Origin: Ridgeia piscesae
Lineage: Eukaryota; Annelida; Polychaeta; Sabellida; Siboglinidae
Length of the DNA: 64,000 nt
Direction: 5' to 3'
Assembly (NCBI GenBank): GCA_025642075.2
Contig: JAODUO010001685.1
Coordinates: 1-64,000 of the forward strand
Shown: positions 52,866 to 64,000 of the stretch, piece after piece
Layout of the letters: every line of letters starts with the position of its first letter
Position numbering within the stretch: position 1 is the first letter of the stretch
The notes under the pieces: generated by a model
Database searches by the model: none
Told to the model about the DNA's origin: nothing
Seen by the model: only the letters and a program-made list of their open reading frames with translations
Program-made: the position numbers and the translations under genes

Positions 52866-53566
52866 CTGTAAACACATAAAATAGAATTTGTCATAAAAAG
52901 AGACAAAAAAAACATTTTAAAATAAACATCTCTGTTATGCTTATTATTTTATGTTACATATTCTAACAAATAAACAGATTTGCTAAATCTTGTTTACAAC
53001 TAGTCGAAGGCTAGATTACCCTTTTGTTGTACTGCTGCTTAGAGACTAATATTGCTTTTAGCCACGGGCAGAGTAAATTAAGAGGGATTAAATTTGCACT
53101 GTTGTAAGTAAACATAATTAAACACGCTTCTGTCAAACCTGACAGGCACCTTCTTTATTTTATCTATTCAAAATTAATGTGATAAATTAACAGCCAATAT
53201 AATAATAAAACTAATGATAGAAATCAAGCACCATGTGGCTCCACTAAACTCTCCACATGAACCAACTTGTTCAGTTTACAAACTTAGATGAGAGTGCCAG
53301 TCCAACCCAGCTATATGACACGGAGGCAACCCAGCCTCACTTCCCAGCCCAATTAAGCTGGAGATAGATAGATAGATTGATTGATTGAGCAGTATTTGTA
53401 GGCTTTATGCCTGCATTGTTGTATTGTTGAACGAAGCAACGCAATTGGTCTTTATAAACTGATATATTCTAGAAGGTTTGTCTTTGTTAGTATTACACGT
53501 GTTGTTTTGTTATAGCCATAATTGCTTGTTTCGATTATTATGCCGAAACCGTAACCAGCGCAAAAG

Positions 53567-53598
53567 ATGGAAGAGCCAATTCAATTGTATTTTGAGAA
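53567..53598 (+). CDS. Possible first coding exon of a plus-strand gene
   Basis: AAAAGATGG is a good Kozak context; it encodes MEEPIQLYFE and ends GAGAA|GTAAGT, a strong donor. No downstream exon was found in the window. The gypsy element starts 21 bp after the exon end, which would place it in intron 1. Confidence 0.3.
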
Positions 53599-53619
53599 GT
53601 AAGTATGCAATCTAGTGTG

Positions 53620-53732
53620 TGTAATGAGATTATCATGGTGTTAAATACAGTATTTTACGGTAATACAAGACTGAGGTAATAAAGGACTGTGGACTAGGGT
53701 AAAAGTCGATACACGTGTTGTTTTATGATACA
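53620..53732 (+). repeat. Gypsy 5' LTR (113 bp)
   Basis: Begins TGTAATGAG and ends GATACA (TG...CA). Contains AATAAAGG, a probable polyadenylation signal. Unusually short for the group. Confidence 0.95.
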
Positions 53733-53750
53733 TGGTACCAGGAATTGGCG
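53733..53750 (+). other. Primer-binding site
   Basis: TGGTACCAGGAATTGG directly follows the LTR; TGG pairs with the CCA end of a tRNA. The tRNA identity is not determined. Confidence 0.7.
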
Positions 53751-53773
53751 TTTAAAATAAAAGAACCGAAAAG

Positions 53774-54572
53774 ATGGACAAACTGAAGCCACCACATGAA
53801 CTGAAAATAGCCGGTGGTAACCTGGCTGACGGTGGGAAAGGTTCATGGAGCGTTTTCGATGGTATTTGGCAGCTGTCGAAGAGGAAGGATCGGAAGACAA
53901 GAAGAAGCCCATCTTGTTGACAGTTGCTGGAGCCGAGGCACAAGAATTGTTTCGTACATTCACGTACGAACCTGCCAAAGCGGCAGTAGGTAATCAACCA
54001 GCCGTCCCGGCAGAAACAGCAGAACAATTTAACACAGTCGTGAGAAAGTTCACCGAGTTCTGCGTGCCGCGTAAAAACGTCATTTACGAGCGATACGTGT
54101 TTCACACCCGAGTACAAGGTGAACGTGAGACGATAGATAGTTTTACCACGGACTTAAGGCTGAAGACACAGTCATGTGAATTTGGGTCGCTGCAAGATAG
54201 CCTGATACGTGATAGAGTGGTAGTGGGCACCAGAGACTCCAAAATAAAGGAAAGGTTACTCAGAGACTCAGAGCTAACGTTAGAGCGGGCAATAGACATT
54301 TGCAAAGCAAACGAAGCCGCGCAAGCGCAAATGAAAGTGTTAACTGGCGCAGAAAACAGTGCAAGTGTGAACATGATTCGAAAACTGAAAAAAATGAACC
54401 TAAGAAAAAAGTCCCTGTAGTGGAACAAGCAACAAGAAACGCCCTGACACCTAAAAAGAAACAATGTAAACGTTGCGGGACAGCCCACAAGTTCCGAGAG
54501 TGTCCGGAATGGGGCGCCACTTGTGACAAATGTGGCGGCAGAAATCACTATGCGTCAAAGTGTTTGACGTGA
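53774..54572 (+). pseudogene. gag: gag (capsid and nucleocapsid), frameshifted
   Basis: First ATG at 53774; a frame change near 53835-53845 moves the reading to 53845-54420, and another after about 54380 moves it to the zinc-knuckle frame. The capsid region has the retrotransposon gag layout (RFRWYLAAV, VYHTRV-like block FHTRVQGERETIDSFTTDLR). Two zinc knuckles end it: CKRCGTAHKFREC and CDKCGGRNHYASKC (54522-54563, CX2CX4HX4C). A TGA follows at 54570-54572. Confidence 0.88.
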
Positions 54573-54575
54573 AGA

Positions 54576-55013
54576 GTGCAAGTTGTCGGTGTAGACAATG
54601 ACAGCACTGGCGACGAAGGAGGTTTCTTTGTGTCAGCTATACACAACAACACACAACAGTGTGAATGGATCGCCTTGTTGACAGTATGTGACAGTCTTGT
54701 GCCGTTGAAAGTAGATAGCGGTGCCCAGGTGAATATACTGAGTCTGAGCGATTATGAGGGGCTTGCCAGTAAGCCAAAACTACTGACAGAGCGACGTCCT
54801 AAGCTGAAAACGTACAATGAAGAAAACATCGAAACTCTTGGAATATGCATTGCTACAGTCAACCACATGGGAAAGAAACATAGACTACAATGTGTAGTTG
54901 TTTCCAAAGGAAGACAGTCACTCACCGGTGCCAGCGACAGTGAGCGACTGGGCTTGGTGACAAGAGAGTGTGGCGTCGGAAAGTTTGCACAGTTAAAGAA
55001 AATGGGGTCCTGA
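54576..55013 (+). pseudogene. Gypsy aspartic protease region
   Basis: Active-site motif DSGAQ at 54714-54728 preceded by LVPLKV, as in retropepsins. Same frame as the zinc knuckles but separated by the stop at 54570. Confidence 0.85.
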
Positions 55014-55824
55014 CAAGTGCAGAAATAAAGAAAGAGTACCCGGATATCTTCAAGGGACTAGGCTGTTTGGGAGGGACATGCAAGATACATCTGCGACAAA
55101 ACTATGTACCCTCTGTGTATCCGGCGAGGAAAGTCCCGCAGTCTCAGAAGCAGAAGTTGAAGAAAGAGCTTGACAGACGGGTTCAGACAGAGGTGTTGGT
55201 CAAAGCCGAAAGATCAACGGATTGGGTGCTGCCACTAGTGATAGTGGAGAAGCCCAACGGTGACCTGAGACTGTGTCTAGATCCAAAGTGGACCTCAATG
55301 AGTACATCAGAAGAGAACACTACCACCTGCCACACAGGTCTGAAATCCTCAGTGAGATGGCAGATGCAAGGTACTTCACCAAAATGGACGCATCACAAGG
55401 GTTCTACCAAATTCAGCTAGACGAAGAGAGTACACAGCTATGTACAGTCGCTACGCCTTTCAGCCGATACTCCTTCAAAAGACTTCCATATGGGATCAAC
55501 TGTGCACCAGAAATATCCCATGCCAAGATTCAGCAACTGTTCGAGAGCGAGACAGGAGTCAAAGTCTTCATGGATGACATAGTCGTCTGGGGACGAACAA
55601 GAGAAGAGCACGACGCTCGACTGAAGAGGGCGTTGGCCACCATCAGACGCTCTGGACTCAAACTGAACGAGAAAAAGTGCGTATTTGGTGTCACAGAATT
55701 GACGTACTCAGGAGAAAAGCTAACACACCAGGGGATCAAGCCAGATCCGGCAAAGTTGCTGGAATTTGCAACATGCCAGTACCCACGACAAAAGAGGAAG
55801 TGCAGAGAGCACTTGGCATGGTAA
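54968..55824 (+). pseudogene. Gypsy reverse transcriptase region
   Basis: Two frames: 54968 to about 55290 (connector and fingers: YPDIFKGLG, VEKPNGDLRLCLDP) then 55290-55824 (FTKMDASQGFYQIQLDE, FKRLPYGINCAPEI, active-site FMDD at 55567-55578, LNEKKCVFG). One frameshift near 55285-55295. Confidence 0.9.
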
Positions 55825-56250
55825 ACTACATGGCCAAGTTTGTGCCGAACTTGACGGTAAAGACAACAGCCCTGAGACAACTGCTACTCGAGAAGAACGA
55901 CTGGCAGTGGGAAGCCGAACAGGCAAAGGAATGGCAAGACATAAAAGACTTCTTCACGACGGAACCACTCCTGAAGTTCTATGATCCAGCTAGAAGAAGC
56001 AAAATATCGAGTGATGCTTCAAAGGATGGCTTGGGAGCCGTACTTCTACAGGAGCACGATGGAAATGAAAAACCGACCACAAGCCCTTGGTTTCACTCCA
56101 CAAGAAGAATCTGTGCGATCTGACGCCTCGTCTACAACGAATGATGCTGCGATTGCGAAGGTATGACTTGAAACTCGAGTTCAAACCGGGAAAATACCTG
56201 TATATTAGCCGACACTATGAAAAAGTAACACAGAAGAGGAGATCAAAGCA
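55740..56250 (+). pseudogene. Gypsy RNase H region, internally deleted
   Basis: Thumb and start of RNase H in a third frame (VQRALGMVNYMAKFVPNL, SSDASKDGLGAVLLQ), then a jump at about 56085-56110 to the sequence that normally follows RNase H (RLQRMMLRLRRYDLKLEFKP). The central RNase H segment is absent. Confidence 0.8.
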
Positions 56251-56253
56251 CAC

Positions 56254-57597
56254 GTGGATATGATCAGACAGAATGCACAAGTGAGTGATCCAATGTGGGA
56301 AAAGATTGCCACCCACACAAAGGACGATGAGGAACTGAAAGACGTCCTGAATGCAGTGCACTTCGGATGGGAAAGTGATCATGCGCAATCACTGAAACCA
56401 TACTACCACTTCAGAGGTGATATTACTGAAATCGATGGGGTGTTGGTGAAAGGACCGAAAGTTACCATACCTAAAACAATACAAGGTGATATGCTGAAGA
56501 AGATTCACGAAGGACATCTAGGCATAGAAAAATATCAGGCCAGAGCAAGACAAGTGATGTACTGGCCCAACATCAACAACGACATTGAAAACCACATAGG
56601 ACGATGCGGTACATGTCAGAAACACAGGTACAAGCAGGCAAAAGAGCCAATGGAACAACATGAAATACCCGAGAAACCTTGGCGGAAGATAGGAGCGGAC
56701 TTATTCACGCTGTTTGGCAAGAACTTCTTGGTGTAGGTCGACTATACATCAAACTACCCAGAAGTGGCCAAACTAGAAGATCTGTCGTCCACAAACACCA
56801 TAAGTCACATGAAATCCATCATGGCAAGACACGGTCTTCCTTCTGTGGTTGTGTCAGATAATGGACCACAGTTCAGCAGCCGTGAGTTTCGACAGTTTGC
56901 AATGCAATACGGCTTCAAACATGTGACATCTAGTCCCGAGTACCCACAGAGTAATGGAAAGGCGGACAAAGCGGTACAAATCGTGAAGCGTTTGTTGAAG
57001 AAAGCCAAGGAGAATTACGAGGATCCGTACCTGGCATTGCTAAACTACAGAGCTTCACCACTGTCGGGAAGTGACCGATCTCCTGGAGAGATCTCAATGA
57101 ACAGGAAACTGAGAACGAAGCTGCCCAGCGCAGAAGAACATGTCACCATGCACAAGTTGCCATACATCAAACAGAAGCGCTATTATGATCATGGTAGCAA
57201 TCAACTCAAGCCACTAGAGACTACTGACACAGTCAGGGTCAGAGGTGATGGTGTGTGGAGTGAGAAAGCGCAAGTACTGGCAAGGGTAGCACCCAACTCG
57301 TACCTAGTGGAGCTTGAGAGGGGTAGGCGTTTACGAAGAAACAGACGTCATCTGCTAAAGACACAAGAGAGGTTTGTGCCAGTACACGATGATGACGACG
57401 ACAGAGAGAAAGAGGTTTGTGTAGATCACCCGTCGGGAGGAGCCACAGCCTCAACAAATCAGTCAGCAGTGACTCCGGAGGTAGCACAATCAAGCCACTC
57501 CACAGACCAGTCACAGCCTGTGTCAACAATGAGTGATGTGCGCACTACACGTAGTGGCCGGATCATCAAGCTGCCGAGTCGTTATGTACACGGCTAA
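56254..57597 (+). pseudogene. Gypsy integrase region with stop and substituted catalytic residue
   Basis: Zinc-binding domain: GHLGIEKYQARAR and CGTCQKHR; catalytic core: an in-frame TAG at 56734-56736 lies just before the first Asp (VDYTSNYPEV), the second Asp is in SDNGPQFSS, and the expected Glu is Asp (GKADKAVQ, codon 56965-56967). A C-terminal region with basic and Ser-rich tail ends at 57597. Confidence 0.88.
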
Positions 57598-57864
57598 AGT
57601 GATAGCAATGGGCAGAATAATCCCATTCATATAACATTAGACGAAACAAAGGGCAGTCTACCCTAGTTTCTAGTTATAAATGCAAGTTTCTTTGCGTATA
57701 AAGTAGATAATCAGGAGTAGTCAAACAGGACATTATCATGCCTTTAATTGGACTGATACAAACTGAACAGTTAAGAACAGCGAATGAAGACTTACGAACA
57801 TGTGAGATAACATCGAAATGTGCAGAACTAATGTGCATAAAACTTATAATGTACTTTAGTTAAA

Positions 57865-57878
57865 GCAAGAAGGGAAGA
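57865..57878 (+). other. Polypurine tract
   Basis: AGCAAGAAGGGAAGA immediately before the 3' LTR. Confidence 0.75.
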
Positions 57879-57992
57879 TGTAATGAGATTATCATGGTGT
57901 TAAATACAGCACTTTATGGTAATACAAGACTGAGGTAATAAAGGACTGTGGACTAGGGTAAAAGTCGATACACGTGTTGTTTTATGATACAG
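57879..57992 (+). repeat. Gypsy 3' LTR (114 bp)
   Basis: Copy of the 5' LTR with three substitutions and one extra A. Confidence 0.95.
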
Positions 57993-58054
57993 TGTGTACT
58001 GAATTGATTGATTCGATTGATAGATAGATATAATAGATAGATAAATTAAAATCA

Positions 58055-58205
58055 ACTCATTGTCTTGCAGGACCACGAGGTGATTTGCCCACTTTGCACC
58101 GGCCATCGTATCATTTACATCGGGAGGGAGTCGAACCCTCGTGCAAGACAATTTTTGTATACAGGCAAAGCAAGCATTTAACTAAACTACTGCATAGCAA
58201 CGTCA
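58055..58205 (-). mobile_element. tRNA-derived SINE head / pseudo-tRNA
   Basis: On the minus strand a perfect T arm, GAGGG-TTCGACT-CCCTC (58140-58124), follows a D-arm-like GTAGTTTAGTTAAATGC (about 58188-58172). ATTGTCTTGCA at about 58060 is inverted at about 58143-58153, framing the 3' half. A functional tRNA is unlikely: the acceptor stem does not pair. Confidence 0.5.
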
Positions 58206-61200
58206 TAGATGATTAGAAACAAAAACATTATTTGTAGTGAAGACAAATGCATTAGTTGCGATGAAAAGAAATACATTCGTTATGCATAAAAAAGGAAGAA
58301 TGCATTAATTGCAGCGTAGACAAATCAAATGCACTAACTGCACTGCAGTTAAAAAGAAGACATGTTAATGTCATGTAATGTTTACTTGTACTGTAATTCA
58401 AGGGTAGTGAGTAAAGTTGTCATTTCCAGAATTGTCGTGGCAACAGAGAGTTATACACTGCTGAAAGTACACGTGACAGCTGATGGCCATGTGCTCTTAT
58501 CTTTTTTTTGTTTGAAAATAAGAGCACATGGTGGCTCCTATGACAGCTGCATTATTGTCTTAATAGGAGCTACCGATCCCAGTTTGTAAATGTTATATGA
58601 TTGTGGGTTTTATTTTGGTACAACAAGAATTACTATAAGTGCACACATTTGTATGTATTGTAAGCCTTAACGTATAGACTTATAATAGTATGTGAACATA
58701 ATATAATATGTGTGTATGTATGCTTGTATAAATGTACTAACGAAATTTATGTACTTTCAACAAATTCTATACCTACTTGGGGTCAATAAATATTATGGTT
58801 ATGGTTATGAACTTGTAATTATTTTATACTGCCAGGAAATAATCTATATTAAAAACAACTGTTTTTTTTAAATGCTCAAACCGATATTATTTTATTGCGA
58901 GTACAAATATTGGTAATCATTAGCCATGAACACTTTTAGATTATTATTTTAGTATGTAAGAATTTTAGTATACATGCATACAATAATTACAATTGTTACT
59001 TATCATTTTTTTTAAATAATGAATATTTCCTGGTAGCATAAAATATTGAAACATTATGCAGGTAAGCAATTAACATGTTTCTGCTCGTATATGAAGTGCC
59101 ATCAGCTGTTGTTAAAGCTGCTCCCTCCACTCGTTCCCGTAAAAATCGTTTGCTCCTAGCGATTTTTAGTAATTTCACAAAAAAGCGGGGGTATCAGATA
59201 CTCCCTAATGATTGCTTAGTTGGTTTATGCATACATGTTACTTATTTGTTTATTCTGAAATTAATAAAATAAATACGAACTATTTAGATTTTCGTTTCGA
59301 TCAGTTCCGATCGAAACTCAGTACGAAACCTAACTATGGAAATGGAGCTTTGAGCGGAATACGCTTTAGTCTTCACGCGAACGCGCTTTGGAGGCGAGTT
59401 TGACCTTCACCCTGTCGAATTGTTTACGTTTAGGAACAGCGAGTTTAGGCACAGACATGATTTTATATGCCACCAACACGGCAACTTAAGCAGACAAAGA
59501 GCGCATCGACGCATGATTGGGAATAAATATGGATCTAAGCAGGAACAGCATGACTTCGGAACAGTGACAGTCACAGTGCCCGTTGCAAGCTACGGACACC
59601 GTGAGCCGGCGAACTGTCACTAACTACTATAATAATATAATATAATAACGTCTACAGTCCACTTACAGCGTTCGCACAGATGTTCTTCCAGATAGGTTAG
59701 TAATTACGAATTGCTCAGCTATAATCATGTATATATATATGTAGGCGTATGAGTATACGTCATTGATATTTCTGTTGTTTTTATTAAATTTATGTTATTA
59801 TTTACCTTCAACCTTGGCGCTTATTCAGCCAATGCCATCGTACGACAAAATACCAAAAGTATGTCTATGCTACAAGTATGACTACGCCAGGCATAGACTA
59901 TAGCCTATACTTAGATGACTACGACATGTCAGTGATTTATTATAATCTTTATAAAGCACAATATAAGTATAACTACAGGTACAATGACTGCACTTGATAT
60001 ATGTATTTATTTCATCAGATAACAAGCAAAGCAGCAATAACAAAATCAGGAAAAGTTGAAAACGTGTTAGGTAAATGTAAAAAAAACAGTTACTTTTATC
60101 AATATTCGTATCATCGAGCATCCAGCATATGGTATATGAAATACTAATTAGTTCAAAAACATGAATCCCATTCATTAAGCTTTCAAATTATGCCTTTCAC
60201 AGAGAATACATTAGCTTTAGCAAACATGTGCTTAGTGATACATGTCATACATGTCATGGGAAAATTGTTCTATATTATCAAAGAATTGTCGTACTAAAAC
60301 ATATTTCTGGATATTTACTTTTGCAAAGAGTTCACCCATAACACACACAATTGTTACAGAAACATGCTGTAAATAAATATCATATACATGCTATGTACAT
60401 ATAATAACATTATGTACAGCACTTTGACCATGTTGGATATTGTGCTTTAGAAATAATAAATATATTCAATAAAGTAACTAGATTACCAGGTATACTTTAT
60501 TTTTAAAAAATCAGTAGTTACTGAGAGTTACATGTGCAATTGCTATATGTTTACTCAATTCTATGAAGAGTACTGGCTAGAGATAGTGGTGAAACTTTTC
60601 TTTTGTACAATTAGTATTTTCACATATATTAATTTCAGTGTGGCGGAATGTTTCCCACATTAGTAGAAATGTTCAATATAACAGGTCTGAGTAATGTATA
60701 TATAACAAGTGGGCATGCACATTTTATAACATGAATAAAACAATTATATTACCATGGTATTGACTTCGGCTAAGTGTGTCGTGACATATAAAATATAATA
60801 CATATCAGAGCCATGTTAGTTGTCACTTTGTTTCTTGTATAGGCAGATGCGGATGTACAGCAAAATGCCAGGAAGCTGGTATGCAGTATCATAAAAGAGA
60901 GTGAGCTCACACGATGTCATCGATATCCAAGCTGATGTAGTTCACCAAAGAATGTCGAACCTGTCTTACAGTGTCGAGAGAGGTTGACCAAAGGCTTATG
61001 CCATGTTTGACAGACCATGGCATCCACCGTTCCATCACCAACTGCAAAGCTAGTCAGGCGTCACCATGTTCGCATGTCAAGCACTCTGCATTCTGCGTTG
61101 GTCTCTAGTCAGTCAAGGTATCTGACCGGCATGGAAGTCAGTGTACACACCACCAGTACTGCGGAGTCTGTCACGATGCAACACACAAGTTAAGTGATTT

Positions 61201-62700
61201 ACCTCGGGATAGTTTATCTGCTCGACATGAATATGGCTCAAGCGGCTAGACTTTCTGTCAGTTTGCCAATCCGTCTGTATGCCTTTGCCCGGCCTTGCCG
61301 AGTATTCTTTCAACCACGCTCATGGGATCGTGGGGTTGAGGCCGTTCAATGAAGTTGCTTGGTGATCGATGGAATTCCGCTGGATGACTACGCGAAGACA
61401 TTTGGTTGCTTCTCCAACTGCACCTGATTCGATGCTTCACGCGTTTTTGCTTGTTATCTGCAACTTATGTGTATATATAGACCTACTGGTCTCTTCGACA
61501 TTTGCTTTCTTTCTAAAGAAATTCTTCATGGCCGCTTGCTTAGATTCTCTCTGTACCGGCGTGCAAGTTCACCAGCAGTTATGTCAATTTCTGAAATTGG
61601 AAAATGTTACCAGATATGAACGTAATTTCTCAAAGATGATAATTATCCACTTTCAGCGTTTTATCTTAGTTAAAGCTACGTTTGTCATCTACGTCACGCT
61701 CCATGTCCTCTCCACCACAACAAATATGTGACGTAGATTACTGTGACGTAGATGATGTGCCATGCGAGTCATAACCAATATCATGTCTGTCGTGAGCTTA
61801 ACTGGCGTATGCTATTTCTGATTGATTTGATTGACACCACTTAACACGTGATTATCAATAATGTTGTTTGTCTAACTTGTATAGCACGTGGTGCGGACCG
61901 TTCGTAGATGACATGGAATAATAAAATGTGGAACATCTGGCGTAAATCGTAGCAAAAAAAGGTTTTGGTGTTGTTTCCAGTATGCAGATGTGGCGGTAAC
62001 ATAATTGTGATTCCACGTGGATGTGGCAGTTCTTAAGACTCTGGACAGGCGTGGCCTCAAAGTGTTCGTGATGTACGTGACATGGAACACGGGACATGTG
62101 TTTTTATGTTGACAAACATCGACTATTCAAAGGATTTTATAAATAATTATGTTTTTTGGATAAATATGAACAGAGACATCGAAATGAGACCCGTATGCAA
62201 TATATTTATTATTTAATGTATAATTATTACACATTCATAATAACGAGCAATTTGAGGACCAGGTGATGGGGACAGTCATTTTTCGATGAGTAGACTGGGA
62301 GAATAACGACTTCGAACGCCATTATCATATTAGAAATTAAGAACAATACTGATAAAAAGGCCACATATATGAAATATAGTTTTTGCCAGATTTCTTTATC
62401 GAATAGTTCTACATAAAGAGCAGGGACACCAATTACCGTAAAATGACCCAACTGCGTCACGCATGTGCAGCAATTCGGGATTTTTACATTGGCACTGGGG
62501 GGACTTTGTAAACAAACAGGTTGAAACCGCTGTCCTAGCTGACTTATTCAATCGAACCACATCTCGTCTTCTCTGGGAAACATCCAGCCACGCTTCAATT
62601 AATGTGCGAAGACTATCCGTAAACAAATATCCACTACTGTCTATACAAAGGTACCCAGTCGTACAGCTGAGTGAACCAAAGCAACTTCATATTGAATTGG
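58206..62700. other. AT-rich region; no gene recognised
   Basis: No exon chain found. CpG-containing patches at about 59290-59600 and 60950-61420 are less AT-rich and may be old transposon or unplaced exon remains. A palindromic pair CATCTACGTCAC / GTGACGTAGATG lies at about 61685 and 61740-61762. Confidence 0.45.
58487..58531. other. 14-bp perfect inverted repeat
   Basis: CCATGTGCTCTTAT at 58487-58500 and its complement at 58518-58531, with a T-rich 17-nt loop. Confidence 0.75.
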
Positions 62701-62785
62701 CCAGGGTTCGACACCGCAACACATGCGAACCGTGGTTCTTTTAGTCGAGAGTCTGAAGCTCTAGCTACTGCGCTACTGCGTCACT
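62700..62785 (-). mobile_element. tRNA-derived SINE head
   Basis: On the minus strand TAGCGCAGTAGCTAGAGC (62775-62758) is a near-perfect A-box, and TGTCGAACCC (62713-62704) a B-box with one mismatch, at tRNA-like spacing. Confidence 0.5.
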
Positions 62786-62924
62786 AGAGAGACATACAGA
62801 ACGCTATCAAAACGTAAGACTCATAATGCCTGTTTACTTCGTAATAACTCGCGCTGTTTTCAGATTCACTGGTTAAGGCAAACCTCAACGTGTATTGTCT
62901 GGGGCCGATTCCACCTTCATGCAT

Positions 62925-63060
62925 TAGAGGAGTCCCACACAAACCTTTTAAACGCTACCTTGAAAATAGAAAGCAATTTGTTATAAACAAAGATACAATG
63001 TCTTATTATCAAAGTACAAAACGTGGAATCCCACAAGGATCAAACGTATGGAACGATATT
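62925..63060 (+). pseudogene. LINE reverse transcriptase fragment
   Basis: KPFKRYLENRKQFVINKDTM ... KRGIPQGS matches the motif B neighbourhood of non-LTR reverse transcriptases (FKSYLxNRxQ...RGVPQGS). Stops shortly after; no flanking RT motifs seen. Confidence 0.7.
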
Positions 63061-63149
63061 AGGACCATAATTCAACATGTCATATTATTGCAGATAATCT
63101 GCAATAATACGAAATCAGGCATAATGAAGACAGGCATAATACGAATTCA

Positions 63150-63375
63150 GCCATAATACGAAGCGAGCAAGCATAATATGAGCAAGCATAATGCAAGCAA
63201 GCATAATGCGAGCAAGCATAATGCAAGCAAGCATGGGTGGGGCATAGGAGTGCCAGGCACCACAATCCTTCAGATTACCATGCACCAAATCCTACGGAGT
63301 ACCATACACCAAACCTTTCGGAGGGCCATGCAACAAACCCTTCAGAGTACCACGCAGCAAACCCAGGCAAACCCT
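63150..63375. repeat. Two short tandem repeats
   Basis: About 15-bp AGCAAGCATAATGCA units at about 63160-63235, then four diverged about 30-bp units (ACCATGCACCAAACC-type) at about 63265-63370. Confidence 0.8.
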
Positions 63376-63489
63376 TGACGGCGTGACTGCATTAAATAAT
63401 AAAATGCCTTTAAAAGTCACGGTGGACATTTTCTGAGTTAAAGTATTGATTAAAATAATACGAACACGGGAGATTGTGTTTACCAATGG

Positions 63490-63673
63490 CAACGACCGGT
63501 AGCGAAGCGCCACGGCAGAAGCAGCAGGAAGCCGAGTGCAACCAATCGGAAGTGACGTAACTGCTACCACACGCCATTTCCGCCCACGTCTTGCAGCGCC
63601 ACGGGAACTGATTGAAAACTGAACGTCTTTCTAAGTTAACCTGGAATACGACTGTGAGGTGCATCACAGGGAA
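63490..63673 (+). promoter_or_regulatory. Probable promoter and leader exon of a plus-strand gene
   Basis: CpG-rich. CGGAAGTGACGTAA at about 63548-63561 is a composite ETS/CRE site typical of metazoan core promoters; CGCCATTTCCGCC follows (YY1-like). GGGAAAG|GTAAGG at about 63668-63679 is a good donor for a non-coding first exon. The body of the gene would lie beyond the right edge. Confidence 0.4.
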
Positions 63674-63856
63674 AGGTAAGGTTCTTGTCTCGGTTGATGT
63701 TACTACTGATGTTGTAGGGCGATATAAACAAAGATAATAATGATGATAATAATGACATACGAATTTATACAGCGCCCGTATCATCGCTATATACAAATAT
63801 CTGATTGTTGATATTAACATGTTTATAACATCATATCTAAACAAGAATTTCCTATA

Positions 63857-63857
<1 letters not shown>

Positions 63858-63927
<70 letters not shown>
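63858..63927. repeat. (TA)n microsatellite
   Basis: About 34 uninterrupted TA units. Confidence 0.95.
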
Positions 63928-63931
<4 letters not shown>

Positions 63932-64000
63932 TACATGTGCAAATTGATATTTTGGATTTAGATTTGTTTAGAAACCCAACAATTGATGAATGTGACATGT

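Larger units (their letters stand above)
53620..57992 (+). mobile_element. Ty3/gypsy LTR retrotransposon, defective
   Basis: 4373 bp, flanked by GTGTG at 53615-53619 and 57993-57997 (5-bp target duplication, as usual for the group). The LTRs differ by three substitutions and one indel, so the insertion is not brand new. Order: LTR, primer site, gag, protease, reverse transcriptase, RNase H, integrase, purine tract, LTR; no env-like frame. The coding region changes frame at least five times, has in-frame stops at 54570 and 56734, and lacks part of RNase H. Confidence 0.95.

Noticed and set aside
53845..57597. A host gene domesticated from gypsy
   Set aside because: Intact LTRs, primer site, purine tract and target duplication, with many frame breaks, show an ordinary decayed insertion.
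58120..58205. Functional tRNA gene on the minus strand
   Set aside because: The T arm is perfect and the D arm plausible, but the acceptor stem does not pair and the anticodon arm is poor, so I call it a SINE head or pseudo-tRNA.

Overview
ORGANISM. This is animal nuclear DNA: AT-rich, with small exons (54-300 bp) joined by GT-AG introns, and dense with minisatellites, microsatellites, non-LTR and LTR retrotransposons and tRNA-derived SINE relics. The proteins are bilaterian. Several minisatellites repeat an exon-intron boundary; I recall such arrays being described in amphioxus (named 'mirages', Adh locus). A lancelet is therefore my first guess, unproven from this window.

LAYOUT. Two multi-exon genes lie head-to-tail on the minus strand. 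(1) An ASAP-family ArfGAP: nine coding exons from a start codon at 17831 down to 1147, encoding the first 278 residues (the BAR domain); the PH, ArfGAP and ankyrin parts lie beyond the left edge. (2) A CCDC60-like gene: fifteen coding exons from 48531 to a stop at 20960, a 743-residue protein whose exon phases all agree. Upstream of it, a third minus-strand gene of unknown function ends at 51361; I can place five exons between 52865 and 51361. A possible plus-strand first coding exon sits at 53567-53598, and a promoter-like plus-strand leader exon at about 63490-63673.

MOBILE DNA. A 4.37-kb Ty3/gypsy element (53620-57992) with 113/114-bp LTRs and a 5-bp target duplication; it is broken by frameshifts, stops, a deletion and a substituted integrase residue. 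A 5'-truncated LINE (about 38357-40525) has landed inside a minisatellite in CCDC60 intron 4. There is a reverse transcriptase scrap at 62.9 kb, a second LINE tail at 45.4 kb, a candidate piggyBac-like element at 5.0-8.0 kb with a repeated internal motif, and several SINE/MITE-like pieces.

TANDEM REPEATS AND SPLICING. The most striking feature is where the arrays sit. In at least five cases the repeat unit contains the splice site of the adjoining exon: ASAP exon 9 donor; CCDC60 exon 5, 12 and 15 acceptors; CCDC60 exon 13 donor. Tens of decoy donors or acceptors are therefore lined up next to the real one. Most other arrays also lie within about 100 bp of an exon. For exon 12 only the exon-proximal acceptor keeps the reading frame open.
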